A DNA stretch of 64,000 nucleotides, from the NCBI GenBank assembly GCA_040772005.1, contig JAXGYZ010000011.1, forward strand, positions 1 through 64,000, given 5' to 3'. The position numbers and the translations under genes were made by a program. This DNA comes from MWBF01 sp040772005 (GTDB taxonomy: Bacteria > Chloroflexota > Anaerolineae > CG2-30-64-16). Positions within the stretch are counted from its first letter, which is position 1. Each line of letters opens with the position of its first letter. Below the pieces are notes generated by a model, which saw only the letters and a list, made by a program, of their open reading frames with translations, had not been told where the DNA came from and did no database searches. Of this stretch, positions 25,579 to 33,787 are shown in pieces.

Positions 25579-25855
25579 GACTCACCTCCGCTGCTTGCGC
25601 TCGCCCCAGCGGAGTGCCTGATGAACGAAGATTCTCCCTTGCGTGCTCTCCCCTGGCGGGGGGCAACAGTCAACGGTGCCTGCAGGCACTCATGTCAAAC
25701 TCCTGACGGGCTCGTGGCACCAAACCAACCATCCGACTTCTCACCGGGGCGGCACTCTATTCTACCCATTTTCATCCGCAACGGTGAGCCGTGGCTCATA
25801 GACAACTCCTTTGCCAATATGCTACACAGTTCGTATCGCAGTGCGGCTGCGTAGC
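25579..25855 (-). ncRNA. Candidate IS110 bridge RNA region
   Basis: This 277-bp leader has no gene and corresponds in place and size to the IS110 left end that encodes the bridge RNA. On the minus strand it shows several stems: GAGCC-AC-GGCTC (25785-25796), GTGCCTGCAGGCAC (25675-25688) and CTCCGCT/AGCGGAG (25586-25614) next to the ribosome site. Target- and donor-binding loops could not be assigned by eye. Confidence 0.45.
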
Positions 25856-26218
25856 CTAGAACAGCGCGACAGCGAAGCCCGCCACTGACAGCAACAGCGG
25901 AATCACAAGCACCATCCCGCCACACCCAATGCAGCCCTTCTTGCGCCGCACCTCACTGGGGCTGTAGTAGCGCTTCTTGCCCGGAACGGCCGGCTCAACA
26001 GGTTTGGCTTCGTTAATGGCCCTGTCGATGGTCCCAATGACGGACCCGGCAGCGGACTCGACGGCGGCTGTGCCCTGCTCGACGGCACGTTCAACTGGTT
26101 CAAAGCTTGCATCAGGCTCAACGACCGGGCTTTTTCCCTCGGTCAACGGGCCGAGGTCCAGTTCCTCTGGATTGGGTTCCGAACTCTCTGAACTGCCTTC
26201 ACCTTTGCGTCTGAACAT
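25856..26218 (-). CDS. Hypothetical protein with C-terminal membrane anchor
   Basis: The 120-residue protein is acidic and low complexity for residues 1-75. It then has a basic cysteine-containing stretch (KKRYYSPSEVRRKKGCIGCG) and one C-terminal hydrophobic helix (about 100-120). I do not recognise a family. AAGGAG precedes the ATG. The gene is complete; its stop codon abuts the IS110 left end, so the transposon has probably separated it from whatever lay downstream. Confidence 0.6.
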   Translation of the reverse strand: MFRRKGEGSSESSEPNPEELDLGPLTEGKSPVVEPDASFEPVERAVEQGTAAVESAAGSVIGTIDRAINEAKPVEPAVPGKKRYYSPSEVRRKKGCIGCGGMVLVIPLLLSVAGFAVALF

Positions 26219-26353
26219 ACGATTGACTCCTTACACTCGACTCCCGCGATCCTCGCGGTCGGGCCTGCCAATACATCTGGCATACTAAACCATAAATGCA
26301 GACAGTGCAACTGGCGCGCATGTCGCATTGTGCTTGCTACATACCAAAAGCGT

Positions 26354-26383
26354 TTGACAAAGGCCCTGCACAGCAGCTATAAT
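26354..26383 (+). promoter_or_regulatory. Consensus sigma-70-like promoter
   Basis: TTGACA (26354-26359) and TATAAT (26378-26383) match the consensus perfectly with an 18-bp spacer. They lie 61 bp upstream of the small membrane protein start. The rest of the 225-bp gap (26219-26443) shows nothing else clear. Confidence 0.8.
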
Positions 26384-26443
26384 GTGGCAGGATCGGGGGC
26401 TGGCACACGCCCCGATTCACTGTTTTTTAGAGGATGGTACAGT

Positions 26444-26569
26444 ATGGCACGCAAGAAAGCCGCCCCGCGCCGCGATTGGCGCATGGTCGTGTTTATCATT
26501 ATCTCACTGGTCATCGTCCTGTCGATGGTCCTGGCCTACCTGCCCGGAGTCCTTTCAGGGCCGTATTGA
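26444..26569 (+). CDS. Small single-pass membrane protein (41 residues)
   Basis: A basic N-terminus (ARKKAAPRRDW) is followed by one hydrophobic helix (MVVFIIISLVIVLSMVLAYL). AGAGGATGG lies upstream of the ATG and a consensus promoter precedes it. The stop codon is 4 bp before the transporter ATG, so they share a transcript. No family is recognised. The good promoter, ribosome site and coupling argue it is real. A longer in-frame opening upstream is not supported. Confidence 0.65.
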   Translation: MARKKAAPRRDWRMVVFIIISLVIVLSMVLAYLPGVLSGPY

Positions 26570-26573
26570 GCCG

Positions 26574-27455
26574 ATGGCCTCCGCCGTCGAGATAGCGTCA
26601 GATGCCGCGCGCAGCCGGACCGGGGTTGGGCTGGTGTTGATCGCGGTCCTGGCCTTCTCGACGAGTCCGGTCTTGGTGCTCTGGGCCGCGCCGCTCAGCC
26701 CGTTCGAGATTACGGTGGGCCGCCTGGCGTGCGCAGCGGTGCTCGTCTGGCTGCTGGCCCGGCTCAACGGTCAACCTCTGCTGCCGCGGCGGGCTGACCT
26801 GCCCCGCTTTGCCCTGTTCGGCCTGATTACCGCGGTCCACTTCATCAGTTACATCGCCTCGCTTAATTACACCACCATCGCGCACTCGCTGGCGATCGTC
26901 TATACCGCGCCCATCTTCGTGACATTGTTCTCCGTATGGTTCCTGCACGAGCATATCGCGTGGCGCAAATGTTTGGGCGTGCTGGTGACTGTCGCGGGGA
27001 TTGCGATTCTGGCCGGCTTCGAGCCGCGCTTTGACGGGCGCATGCTGCTGGGGGATGGGCTGGCGCTGGTGTCTGCGGTGACATACGGGCTGTACTCTGT
27101 CGCGGGACGTTCGCAGCGGGAGCGGTACGGGCTTTTCACATATGCAGGTACAGTCTACAGCCTGGCCGCACTGTGGGCGCTGCCTGTGGCCGTCCTCAGC
27201 TTTACGCCGGCGGGGTATAATCCGCGCTCGCTGCTGGCGCTGCTCGGCGCGGCGTTCATTCCATTGGGCACGGGCCACACGCTGTACAATGCCGCGCTGC
27301 GACGGACGCACGCGACGGTGGTCAATCTGGTCGCGACGCAGGAGGTCACGGGCGGGGTGCTGCTCGGTGCGTTGTTGCTTAACCAGGTGCCGCAGATCAA
27401 TGAGCTGGTGGGTGCGGGGGTGGCGCTGTTGGGGATTGCGCTGGTATTGATATAG
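26574..27455 (+). CDS. EamA/DMT family transporter
   Basis: The 293-residue protein has about ten membrane helices arranged as two EamA repeats (first about 18-145, second about 160-290), each with the small-residue-rich helices of drug/metabolite transporters (AHSLAIVYTAPIFVTLFSVW; TVVNLVATQEVTGGVLLGAL). It probably exports a small metabolite or amino acid. ATG 26574 is just after the stop of the small membrane protein; the longer frame upstream overlaps that gene and is rejected. Confidence 0.88.
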   Translation: MASAVEIASDAARSRTGVGLVLIAVLAFSTSPVLVLWAAPLSPFEITVGRLACAAVLVWLLARLNGQPLLPRRADLPRFALFGLITAVHFISYIASLNYTTIAHSLAIVYTAPIFVTLFSVWFLHEHIAWRKCLGVLVTVAGIAILAGFEPRFDGRMLLGDGLALVSAVTYGLYSVAGRSQRERYGLFTYAGTVYSLAALWALPVAVLSFTPAGYNPRSLLALLGAAFIPLGTGHTLYNAALRRTHATVVNLVATQEVTGGVLLGALLLNQVPQINELVGAGVALLGIALVLI

Positions 27456-27486
27456 GATTGACTGGAGAGCAAAGGATGTGTTGCTG

Positions 27487-27810
27487 ATGCCGAAACCTGT
27501 TGACTGCCCGTATTTCTTCGGGGACTATCACCGGGGCCGCGAGATCGAGAGGTGCCGCCTGATCGAGCGCAACCGCGAGAACCGGCGGCCCTGGCGCCGC
27601 GCGCTGTGCGACACCTGTCCCGTGCCGGGCATCCTGCGCACCACGACCTGCAAGCACCTCGCGCTGGAGGCGTCCGTGGAGAAGCGGCTGGCGGTGCTGG
27701 ATCGCGTCAGCGTCTACGCGGTCTGCACGGAGCACGTGCTCGAACTGACCGATCCGCGGCGCTGCCCGGAGTGTGAGGCGGCGGGCAAGACCTCTGAGCG
27801 CGACGGATAA
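27487..27810 (+). CDS. Hypothetical cysteine-rich protein
   Basis: The 107-residue protein is rich in Cys and Arg, with CDTCPVPGILRTTTCKHLAL in the middle and CPECEA near the end, suggesting zinc or iron binding by paired CxxC motifs. I do not recognise the family. ATG 27487 has AAAGGA about 11 bases upstream. GTG 27478 is also in frame but too close to that site. It follows the transporter by 31 bp in the same orientation. Confidence 0.6.
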   Translation: MPKPVDCPYFFGDYHRGREIERCRLIERNRENRRPWRRALCDTCPVPGILRTTTCKHLALEASVEKRLAVLDRVSVYAVCTEHVLELTDPRRCPECEAAGKTSERDG

Positions 27811-27822
27811 TTGGGACAATAC

Positions 27823-27945
27823 GTAGGGGCCGGCCCACAGGCAGACCCACAAACCCGGCTTCTGTGCGAAGCGCAGCTTCGCACAGAAGCCGGGTTTGTA
27901 ACGGTGAACGGGCCTGCAAGGGTCGGCACGCAGGCCGGCCCCTAC
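27823..27945. repeat. Palindrome nested inside a palindrome
   Basis: The outer arms GTAGGGGCCGGC and GCCGGCCCCTAC (27823-27834, 27934-27945) enclose a perfect 49-bp hairpin (27850-27898) with 22-bp arms beginning CAAACCCGGCTTCTGTGCGA. It lies between two convergent genes and could terminate both. The nesting suggests serial insertion. Confidence 0.75.
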
Positions 27946-27947
27946 CA

Positions 27948-29939
27948 CTAATCTAACAGGCCGTCGATTGCCTGGCTGAACTGCTCGAAGGGCAGCGCGC
28001 CGGAGAGCGGGCGCGTCTCGGCCACCTCGCCGTCCGCACCCAGCTTCTCGATGAAGAAGGCCGGCGTGCCGCGCACGCCCAGTTCCGCACCCGCCTGCAG
28101 GTCCTTCTGGATCGCAGCCTCGGTCTGCGCGGCGGTCAGGCACGCGTCATACGCACTGGCGTCAGCGCCGATGGCGAGGGCCTGCGTGCGGAATTGCTCG
28201 GCTGCGGCCGTGGCGCTGGCGGATTGCCAGCCCTGCTGGTTCGGGAACAGCCAGTCATGCATATCCCAGAAGAACTTCGGGTCCTGCTGACCGGCGCAGT
28301 ACGCGGCCTTGTGCGCTGCGGGCGCATTCGGGTGAATGTCCAGCGGGAAGTGGCGGAAGACGTGGACGACCTGACCAGTGATACCGTACGCTTCATACAG
28401 AAGCGGCTCCGTCTGCAAAGCATGACGGGCGCAGAACGGTCACTGGAAGTCCGAGAAGTCCACCAGCCGGATCGGCGCATTCGGGTCGCCGCGGTAGAAG
28501 TTGCCCTCGGCGTCCACACCGACCTCCAGGCTCGCCAGTTGCGACTGTGAGACGGGCGGCGGCTGCGTGGGCACGGGCGTCGGCGGCAACTGGATGTCCT
28601 GGATCGCCTTCTCGAAGTCTGCCAGTGATAGGGTGCCCTCGATGCCGCGGCCGTTCTCGACCGTACCGTCGGCGGCCAGCTTGAGCAGCAGGAACGACGG
28701 CGCGAATGGCACGCCGATCTGCTGCTGTGCGAACTCGTAGCTGTAGGAAACAGCGTTCAGCGTGGCCGGGTCTGCCAGGCAGCTCGCAAACTGCGCCTCG
28801 TCCAGTCCCAGGTCACCGGCATAGCCGGTCATAGCCGCATCGTCGCCCTCGGTCCAGTCCGCCTGGTTCTCATAGAGCGCCGTGCGGAACTCCCAGAATT
28901 TCCCTTGCTGGCCCGCGCAGTAAGCTGCCGCAGCGGCTTTGGGCGCATCGGACGGGTAGAACATGAACATCACACGCAACTGGTTCGTGTCGATGAACTT
29001 GCTCTTCAGCGCCGGCTCGACATCCAGCACATACGTGGCCGCGTCCGCGCTCTTGAAGTCTTCAAAGGCAATCATCAGGACCGGCGCTTCCGCAGAACCG
29101 ATGGTCGGGCTGCCGTCATAGGTGAAGCCGGGGCGATTCGGGTCCACGTAGTAGAACTCGACGCCCTGGGGTAGGGGGGTCGGAGTCGGCGCAGGCTTCT
29201 CACCGCGCTTCGCGCGCTCGATCTTGTCCTCGAACTCGCTGAACGGATACGCGCCGCTGATAAAGAAGTCGTTGACGAAGAACGCCGGCGTGCCCTGCAC
29301 CCCGCGGACCATCCCTTCGTTCAGGTCGGCTTCGATGTGTGCCTGGGTCGCGGCGTCGGTCAGGCAGGTATCATATTGCGCGCCATCGACGCCCAGTGCA
29401 ATAGCCTGCGCACGGAACTGCGCAGGTGCATCGGAGGCTTCCGACCACGTCGCCTGGTTGGCGAACAACCAGTCGTGCATATCCCAGAAGAACTGCGGAT
29501 CCTGCTGGCCGGCACAGTAGGTCGCCTTCGCAGCCGGCGTGGCATTCGGGTGAATGCTGTCCAGCGGGAAGTGGCGGAACGTATGCTGGACCTGGCCGGT
29601 CGCAATGTAGGTTTCCCTCAGCGACGGCTCGGTCTGCTCGAAGTGCCGCGCGCAGAAGGGGCACTGGAATTCGGAGAACTCCACCAGCTTGACCGGCGCG
29701 TCAGGGCTGCCCCGGTAGAAGTTGCCGTCGGCATCCACGCCCACCGGCACGGCGCCGCCCGCACCTCCCGCGGCAGGCGCCGCTGTGGCCGGGGCCGTGG
29801 CCTCGGGCGCGGTGGCATCAGGTACAGCGGTCGGCGTGACTGAGGGCGCAGTACACGCGCTGATAGCCAGTCCCAGGGCCAGGAGCATCACGGCCAGGCC
29901 GATCAGGCGGAGTCGGATGCCAGAACGAGGTAATGTCAT
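27948..29939 (-). CDS. Triple-thioredoxin DsbA-like lipoprotein with in-frame TGA (candidate selenoprotein)
   Basis: Reading through one TGA (28440-28442) gives 663 residues: lipobox LAISAC (Cys29), a Thr/Ala/Pro linker and three DsbA-like thioredoxin domains. Domain 1 has FSEFQCPFCARHFEQTEP (Cys93, Cys96) and cis-Pro GTPAFFV. Domain 2 (about 265-455) has FEDFKSADAATYV, so its active-site cysteines are lost. Domain 3 has FSDFQ, TGA, PFCARHALQTEP and cis-Pro GTPAFFI. The TGA thus replaces the first, nucleophilic cysteine of CPFC, giving UPFC (Sec500) if decoded. Without readthrough the product stops at residue 499 with no third domain. A nonsense mutation is the alternative. An extracytoplasmic disulfide oxidase or isomerase role is expected. 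Confidence 0.7.
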
Positions 29940-29954
29940 GCAAAGCCTCCTGAA

Positions 29955-31163
29955 TTAGTAGACGAACTCGCGAATGTCGTATTTAGCGTATTGCGGCAGC
30001 GGGATCCCATCCTGAGAGATGCCCTCGGGCCGCAGGGCTGTGCGGATGCGCATCTCCTGCGCGGCCATCTCCGCCGGTGTCAGCGGCCGGATGCCTGCGG
30101 CTGCGGCCAGCGCACCGTACTCCGAGCCGGGCGAGTCCACGAACGGCGAGAAGTACACGATGTCGCCCGCGGTCAGCGGCATGGCCTTGAGCGCGGCAAT
30201 GGTTGCGCTCTCGTGTGCCGCCGCGCCGGTCTCGCCGCCAATGCCGGTCATGATGATCACACTGGCCGCGATCCCCGCCTGTTTGATCAGGCGGACTGCC
30301 TCGATGACGTCGGCGGCCGTGCCCGGCTTGCGCAGAAACCGCAGCAGCGCATCGTCGCCGGTCTCCATGCCGATGTAGACCCGGCGCAGCCCCCGACCGG
30401 CGAGCTCCTGCCAGTCCGCCAGGCTCTTGCGGTGGACATCGAACGCGTCAATGAACGAGTATATGCTTCCCTGCGGGAAGCCGCCAGCCCGCGGCAACAC
30501 ACCTTCCGCATCGATGACATCCAGCCAGGCGCGCAGCCGGGCCATCGGCGCCACCAGCGCGTTCGCATCGGCCAGAAAGAGCGACTTGCGCAGCACGATG
30601 GCCGGGCCGAAGAACGCGCGCACGGCCCTGATGTGCGCCCGCAGCTCATCGGCGCTCTTGATGCGAAACGGCCGATCCCGGTAGAAGTCACAGAAGGTGC
30701 AGCGGTTGTGCGAACAGCCTTCCGTGGCCTGGAGCACCAGCGCCAGATATTGGTCAGGCGGCAGGATGCTCACCGGGCGATAGACCGCTGCAAACCGCTC
30801 CGCATCTGCGGCCAGCGCGGCGCTGTCCCAGCCCTGCAGCACGGCCAGCCTCGGATCGCCGATGGCACGCGCAGCCCGGTCTGCCAGGTCATAGACGACT
30901 GTCAGGAAGCGCGCCGCTTCGTCCGCTGCCAACCAGCGCCGCTGCCGCGTCCCGTCGGGCCCGCTCCACTTGGCGAGGACCCGATTGTCCAGGCTGCGCC
31001 GGTAGTTCAGGCCGCCTACGTACGCGCCGATCAGCCGCCCCGCCAGGTCGAACGAATAGCTCGGCTCCGCGTCGCCGACGAGGAGGTTGATGGCCGTGGG
31101 ACGGAGCCGGAGCGTCACTCGCCCGACGCCGGATAGCTCGCAGGCGAGCACTTCCGTAGACAT
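29955..31163 (-). CDS. Radical SAM protein
   Basis: The 402-residue protein has the 4Fe-4S cluster motif EGCSHNRCTFCDFYRDRPFR (CX4CX2C, about residues 149-156) and the following TIM-barrel features: RVYIGMETGDDALLRFLRKP and IIMTGIGGETGAAAHESATI. This spacing is common in radical SAM proteins related to the Elp3/YgiQ-like groups. The N-terminal ~140 residues are unassigned. The reaction cannot be told. It lies 15 bp upstream of the thioredoxin lipoprotein gene on the same strand, so the two are probably cotranscribed. Confidence 0.85.
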   Translation of the reverse strand: MSTEVLACELSGVGRVTLRLRPTAINLLVGDAEPSYSFDLAGRLIGAYVGGLNYRRSLDNRVLAKWSGPDGTRQRRWLAADEAARFLTVVYDLADRAARAIGDPRLAVLQGWDSAALAADAERFAAVYRPVSILPPDQYLALVLQATEGCSHNRCTFCDFYRDRPFRIKSADELRAHIRAVRAFFGPAIVLRKSLFLADANALVAPMARLRAWLDVIDAEGVLPRAGGFPQGSIYSFIDAFDVHRKSLADWQELAGRGLRRVYIGMETGDDALLRFLRKPGTAADVIEAVRLIKQAGIAASVIIMTGIGGETGAAAHESATIAALKAMPLTAGDIVYFSPFVDSPGSEYGALAAAAGIRPLTPAEMAAQEMRIRTALRPEGISQDGIPLPQYAKYDIREFVY

Positions 31164-31259
31164 AGCCGATTCTCAAGCAAGTTAATGGAGAGATTATAAA
31201 CGATGATGTTGCAATTGGCTAAAGTGCCGCCACCAGGAATTCCAAACGTGAGCGTGTGG

Positions 31260-31410
31260 AAGCATCCTGAGCGGGTGCACGGCCTACCGCTCCCAACAGC
31301 GCAAGGCTAGTCGAAGGATGCCGTGTTTCGGCTGCGTTGATGCCTGATGCGGCCGCCCCTTCGACTGCGTCCGGCCCGCACAGCGGGCCGCCCTCCGCTC
31401 AGGGCGCTTT
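31260..31410. repeat. Inverted repeat family D, copy 1
   Basis: A block starting AAGCATCCTGAGCGGGTG and ending CCGCTCAGGGCGC, with an inner CTAGTCGAAGGATG motif and a GGCCCGC-ACA-GCGGGCC hairpin. A second copy is at 48069-48210. A short CGTGAAACGCGCCCAC fragment of family C follows at 31426-31441. These fill most of the 347-bp gap before the ABC-F gene. A TATAAT box is at 31478-31483. Confidence 0.65.
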
Positions 31411-31510
31411 CTTGCTGCCCCCACCGTGAAACGCGCCCACTGCCGCACGCATTCTTCGTATCCTGGCGGTTATTGGATATAATAAGGGGTATGTGGAGTA
31501 AAAGGGTGCC

Positions 31511-33421
31511 ATGTCTCTGCTGATTGCGAACGGTCTGAGCAAGGCCTTCGGCGCGCTGGATGTGTTCGTGGGCATCGACCTGCGGGTCGAGGCCGGCGAC
31601 CGCATCGGCTTTGTGGGCGCCAACGGCGCGGGCAAGACCACCCTGCTGCGCATCCTCGCGGGCGACGAATCTGCGACCGCGGGCGATATCGCGCGCAAGC
31701 GCGGGTTGACGGTCGGCTACCTGCCGCAGGACCCGCCGCCCGCGGGCGACCAGACCATCCACGAGGTCATGCTCGAGGTCTTTGCGCCGTTGATAGCGCA
31801 GGGCGCGCGGCTGGCAGACATGGAGCACGAGCTGGCCGCAGCAGCCGCGCGCGAAAGCGAGGATTACCCGGCCCTGTTGGAAGCCTACGGCCAGGCCCAG
31901 ACCGCGTTCGAGGTGGCCGGCGGCTACGACTACGAGACGCGCATCCGCCAGGTGTTGGGCGGGCTGGGCTTCAACGAGGACGAGCACGACAAGCCGCTCG
32001 CACATCTGAGCGGCGGCGAGCGCACGCGCGCGCTGCTGGCCCAGCTCCTGCTCAGCGAGCCGGACCTGCTGCTGCTGGACGAGCCGACGAACCACCTGGA
32101 CCTCGAAGCGGTCGAGTGGCTGGAGGACACGCTGCTGCGTTGGAAGGGCGGGCTGGTGGTCGTGGCCCATGACCGCTACTTCCTGGACAAGGTCGCCAAC
32201 CGCATCTGGGACATGAATTTCGGCCGGCTGGAAGCCTATCGCGGCAACTATTCCGCCTTTCGGCTGCAGAAGGAGATGCGGCTGGACCGCCAGCGCAAGG
32301 AATGGGAGTCCCAGCAGGAGTTTGTCGCCAAGACCGAGGACTTCATCAAGCGTAACCTTGCGGGTCAGCGGACAAAGGAGGCCCAGGGCCGCCGCACCCG
32401 GCTGGAGCGGTTCCTGCGCGACGAAGCGCTGGAACGGCCACAGGACCAGCGGCAAATCCGGCTGGGGCTGACGACGCAGATTCGCTCCGGCGACCTGGTG
32501 CTGGCGACCAAAGACCTGGCGGTCGGCTACGACCGGCCGCTGTTCTACTGTCCCGATGTCGAAGTGCGCCGGGGCGACCGCGTCGCGCTGATCGGGCCGA
32601 ATGGGGCCGGCAAGACGACCTTCCTCAAGACGGTGCTGGGCGAGATTCCGGCGCTCAAGGGGCGCATCCGGCTCGGCGCGAGCGTGGAGCCGGGCTACCT
32701 GGCCCAGGCGCAGGCCGGGCTGGACCCCGACGAGACGGTGCTGGATGCCATCCTGGAGATCCGCAACCTGCCGTTGACGCAGGCGCGCAGCTTCCTGGGC
32801 CAGTACCTGTTCATCGGGGAGGATGTCTTCCGCACCATCGGCACGTTGAGCGGCGGCCAGCGCAGTCGCGTTGCGCTCGCGCGGCTGACCCTGCACGGCG
32901 CGAACTTCCTGCTGCTGGACGAGCCGACGAATCACCTCGACCTGGATACGCAGGAGATCCTGGAGGCCGTGCTGAAGGACTTCCCCGGCACGGTGCTGCT
33001 CGTGACGCACGACCGCTGGCTCGTGCAGGGGCTCGCGACCCAGGTGTGGCGCGTGGACGGCAATGAGATGCTGGCCTACCAGGGCAACTATGAGGAGTAC
33101 TTACGCCAGCGCGCCATTGTGTTGCAGCCGGATATTGCACCGGAAGACGCGCCTGAGAAGACGGGGCCGACCGAAGCGGACCGCGAGCGGGCGCGCGAGG
33201 AGCGCCGCCAACGCAAGGCCGCGGAGAAGCGTGCGGAGGCCGCCGCCGCGGTCGAGGCGCAGATCCATGAAATGGAGGCACGGCTGAACACGCTCAGCAC
33301 GCAGCTCGAGGCGGCCAGCCTCGCGGGCGATGTTGCACGCGTCCACAGCCTGGGCGTGACCTACAGCGAGCTGGACGCCGAGCTGCACCGGCTGATGAGC
33401 GAGTGGGCGGAAATGGCGTAG
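31511..33421 (+). CDS. ABC-F family ATPase
   Basis: The 636-residue cytoplasmic protein has two ABC ATPase domains without membrane segments. Walker A GANGAGKTT and GPNGAGKTT, signatures LSGGERTRALLAQLL and LSGGQRSRVALARLT, and Walker B LLLLDEPTNHLDLE and LLLDEPTNHLDLD are all present. A linker (about 235-310) joins the domains, and a basic/acidic coiled-coil C-terminus (about 545-636) resembles Uup/ABCF3-type members. ABC-F proteins act on the ribosome in translation control or antibiotic protection. AAAGGG precedes the ATG. Confidence 0.93.
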   Translation: MSLLIANGLSKAFGALDVFVGIDLRVEAGDRIGFVGANGAGKTTLLRILAGDESATAGDIARKRGLTVGYLPQDPPPAGDQTIHEVMLEVFAPLIAQGARLADMEHELAAAAARESEDYPALLEAYGQAQTAFEVAGGYDYETRIRQVLGGLGFNEDEHDKPLAHLSGGERTRALLAQLLLSEPDLLLLDEPTNHLDLEAVEWLEDTLLRWKGGLVVVAHDRYFLDKVANRIWDMNFGRLEAYRGNYSAFRLQKEMRLDRQRKEWESQQEFVAKTEDFIKRNLAGQRTKEAQGRRTRLERFLRDEALERPQDQRQIRLGLTTQIRSGDLVLATKDLAVGYDRPLFYCPDVEVRRGDRVALIGPNGAGKTTFLKTVLGEIPALKGRIRLGASVEPGYLAQAQAGLDPDETVLDAILEIRNLPLTQARSFLGQYLFIGEDVFRTIGTLSGGQRSRVALARLTLHGANFLLLDEPTNHLDLDTQEILEAVLKDFPGTVLLVTHDRWLVQGLATQVWRVDGNEMLAYQGNYEEYLRQRAIVLQPDIAPEDAPEKTGPTEADRERAREERRQRKAAEKRAEAAAAVEAQIHEMEARLNTLSTQLEAASLAGDVARVHSLGVTYSELDAELHRLMSEWAEMA

Positions 33422-33436
33422 GGTTGGGAGGGAATT

Positions 33437-33787
33437 ATGGATATTGCACTACGAACGCCGATCAGGGTGGATGCAGATGGTGTGCTGCGTGTGGGGGATA
33501 CGCGTGTTACGCTGGATACAGTCATTGCGGCTTATCGTCGAGGTCTTTCAGCCGAAAGTATTGCGGCAAGATTCCCGACGCTGGACCTGGCTGATGTCTA
33601 TGGTGTTTTCAGCTACTATCTGCATAACCGGGTGGAGGTTGACGCATATCTGGCGCAGCGTGAACAGGAAGCTGATGCGCTTCAGGCGATAATCGAGCGC
33701 GAGTTTCCGCCAAAGGATATTCGCGCGCGCTTGTTGGCTCGGAAGGCTGAACTAGAGAAGGCACAACGTGATTCGGCTGCTGGCTGA
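33437..33787 (+). CDS. DUF433 family protein (antitoxin-like)
   Basis: The 116-residue protein has the DUF433 core (GVLRVGDTRVTLDTVIAAYR ... GLSAESIAARFPTLDLADVY), a winged-helix-like fold common in antitoxins of DUF5615 toxins, followed by a charged helical tail (residues 70-116) likely to bind the toxin. GGGAGGGA precedes the ATG. Its end overlaps the next gene by 20 bp, typical of an antitoxin-toxin operon. Confidence 0.85.
   Translation: MDIALRTPIRVDADGVLRVGDTRVTLDTVIAAYRRGLSAESIAARFPTLDLADVYGVFSYYLHNRVEVDAYLAQREQEADALQAIIEREFPPKDIRARLLARKAELEKAQRDSAAG

Larger units (their letters stand above)
24330..25855 (-). mobile_element. IS110-family insertion sequence (ends approximate)
   Basis: The transposase gene plus a ~275-bp leader lie between the glsB-like gene and a complete hypothetical gene. 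No terminal inverted repeats are seen, as usual for IS110 elements, so ends are set by the neighbouring genes and are uncertain by tens of bases. The long leader upstream of the transposase and short right end match the IS110 group, in which the leader encodes the bridge RNA. Confidence 0.7.

Noticed and set aside
27948..29939. Two separate DsbA-like genes divided by a stop codon
   Set aside because: The downstream part has no ribosome site and would begin inside the active-site helix of a thioredoxin fold. One readthrough gene, or a broken one, fits better.
23444..29939. General reassignment of TGA to an amino acid
   Set aside because: Many intact genes in the window end in TGA exactly where their families end, such as rdgB, prmA and the aldo/keto reductase region neighbours.
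31307..33010. 567-residue open frame on the minus strand
   Set aside because: It runs antisense through the ABC-F gene and into a repeat. Its composition (His/Arg/Gln-rich) is that of an antisense shadow.
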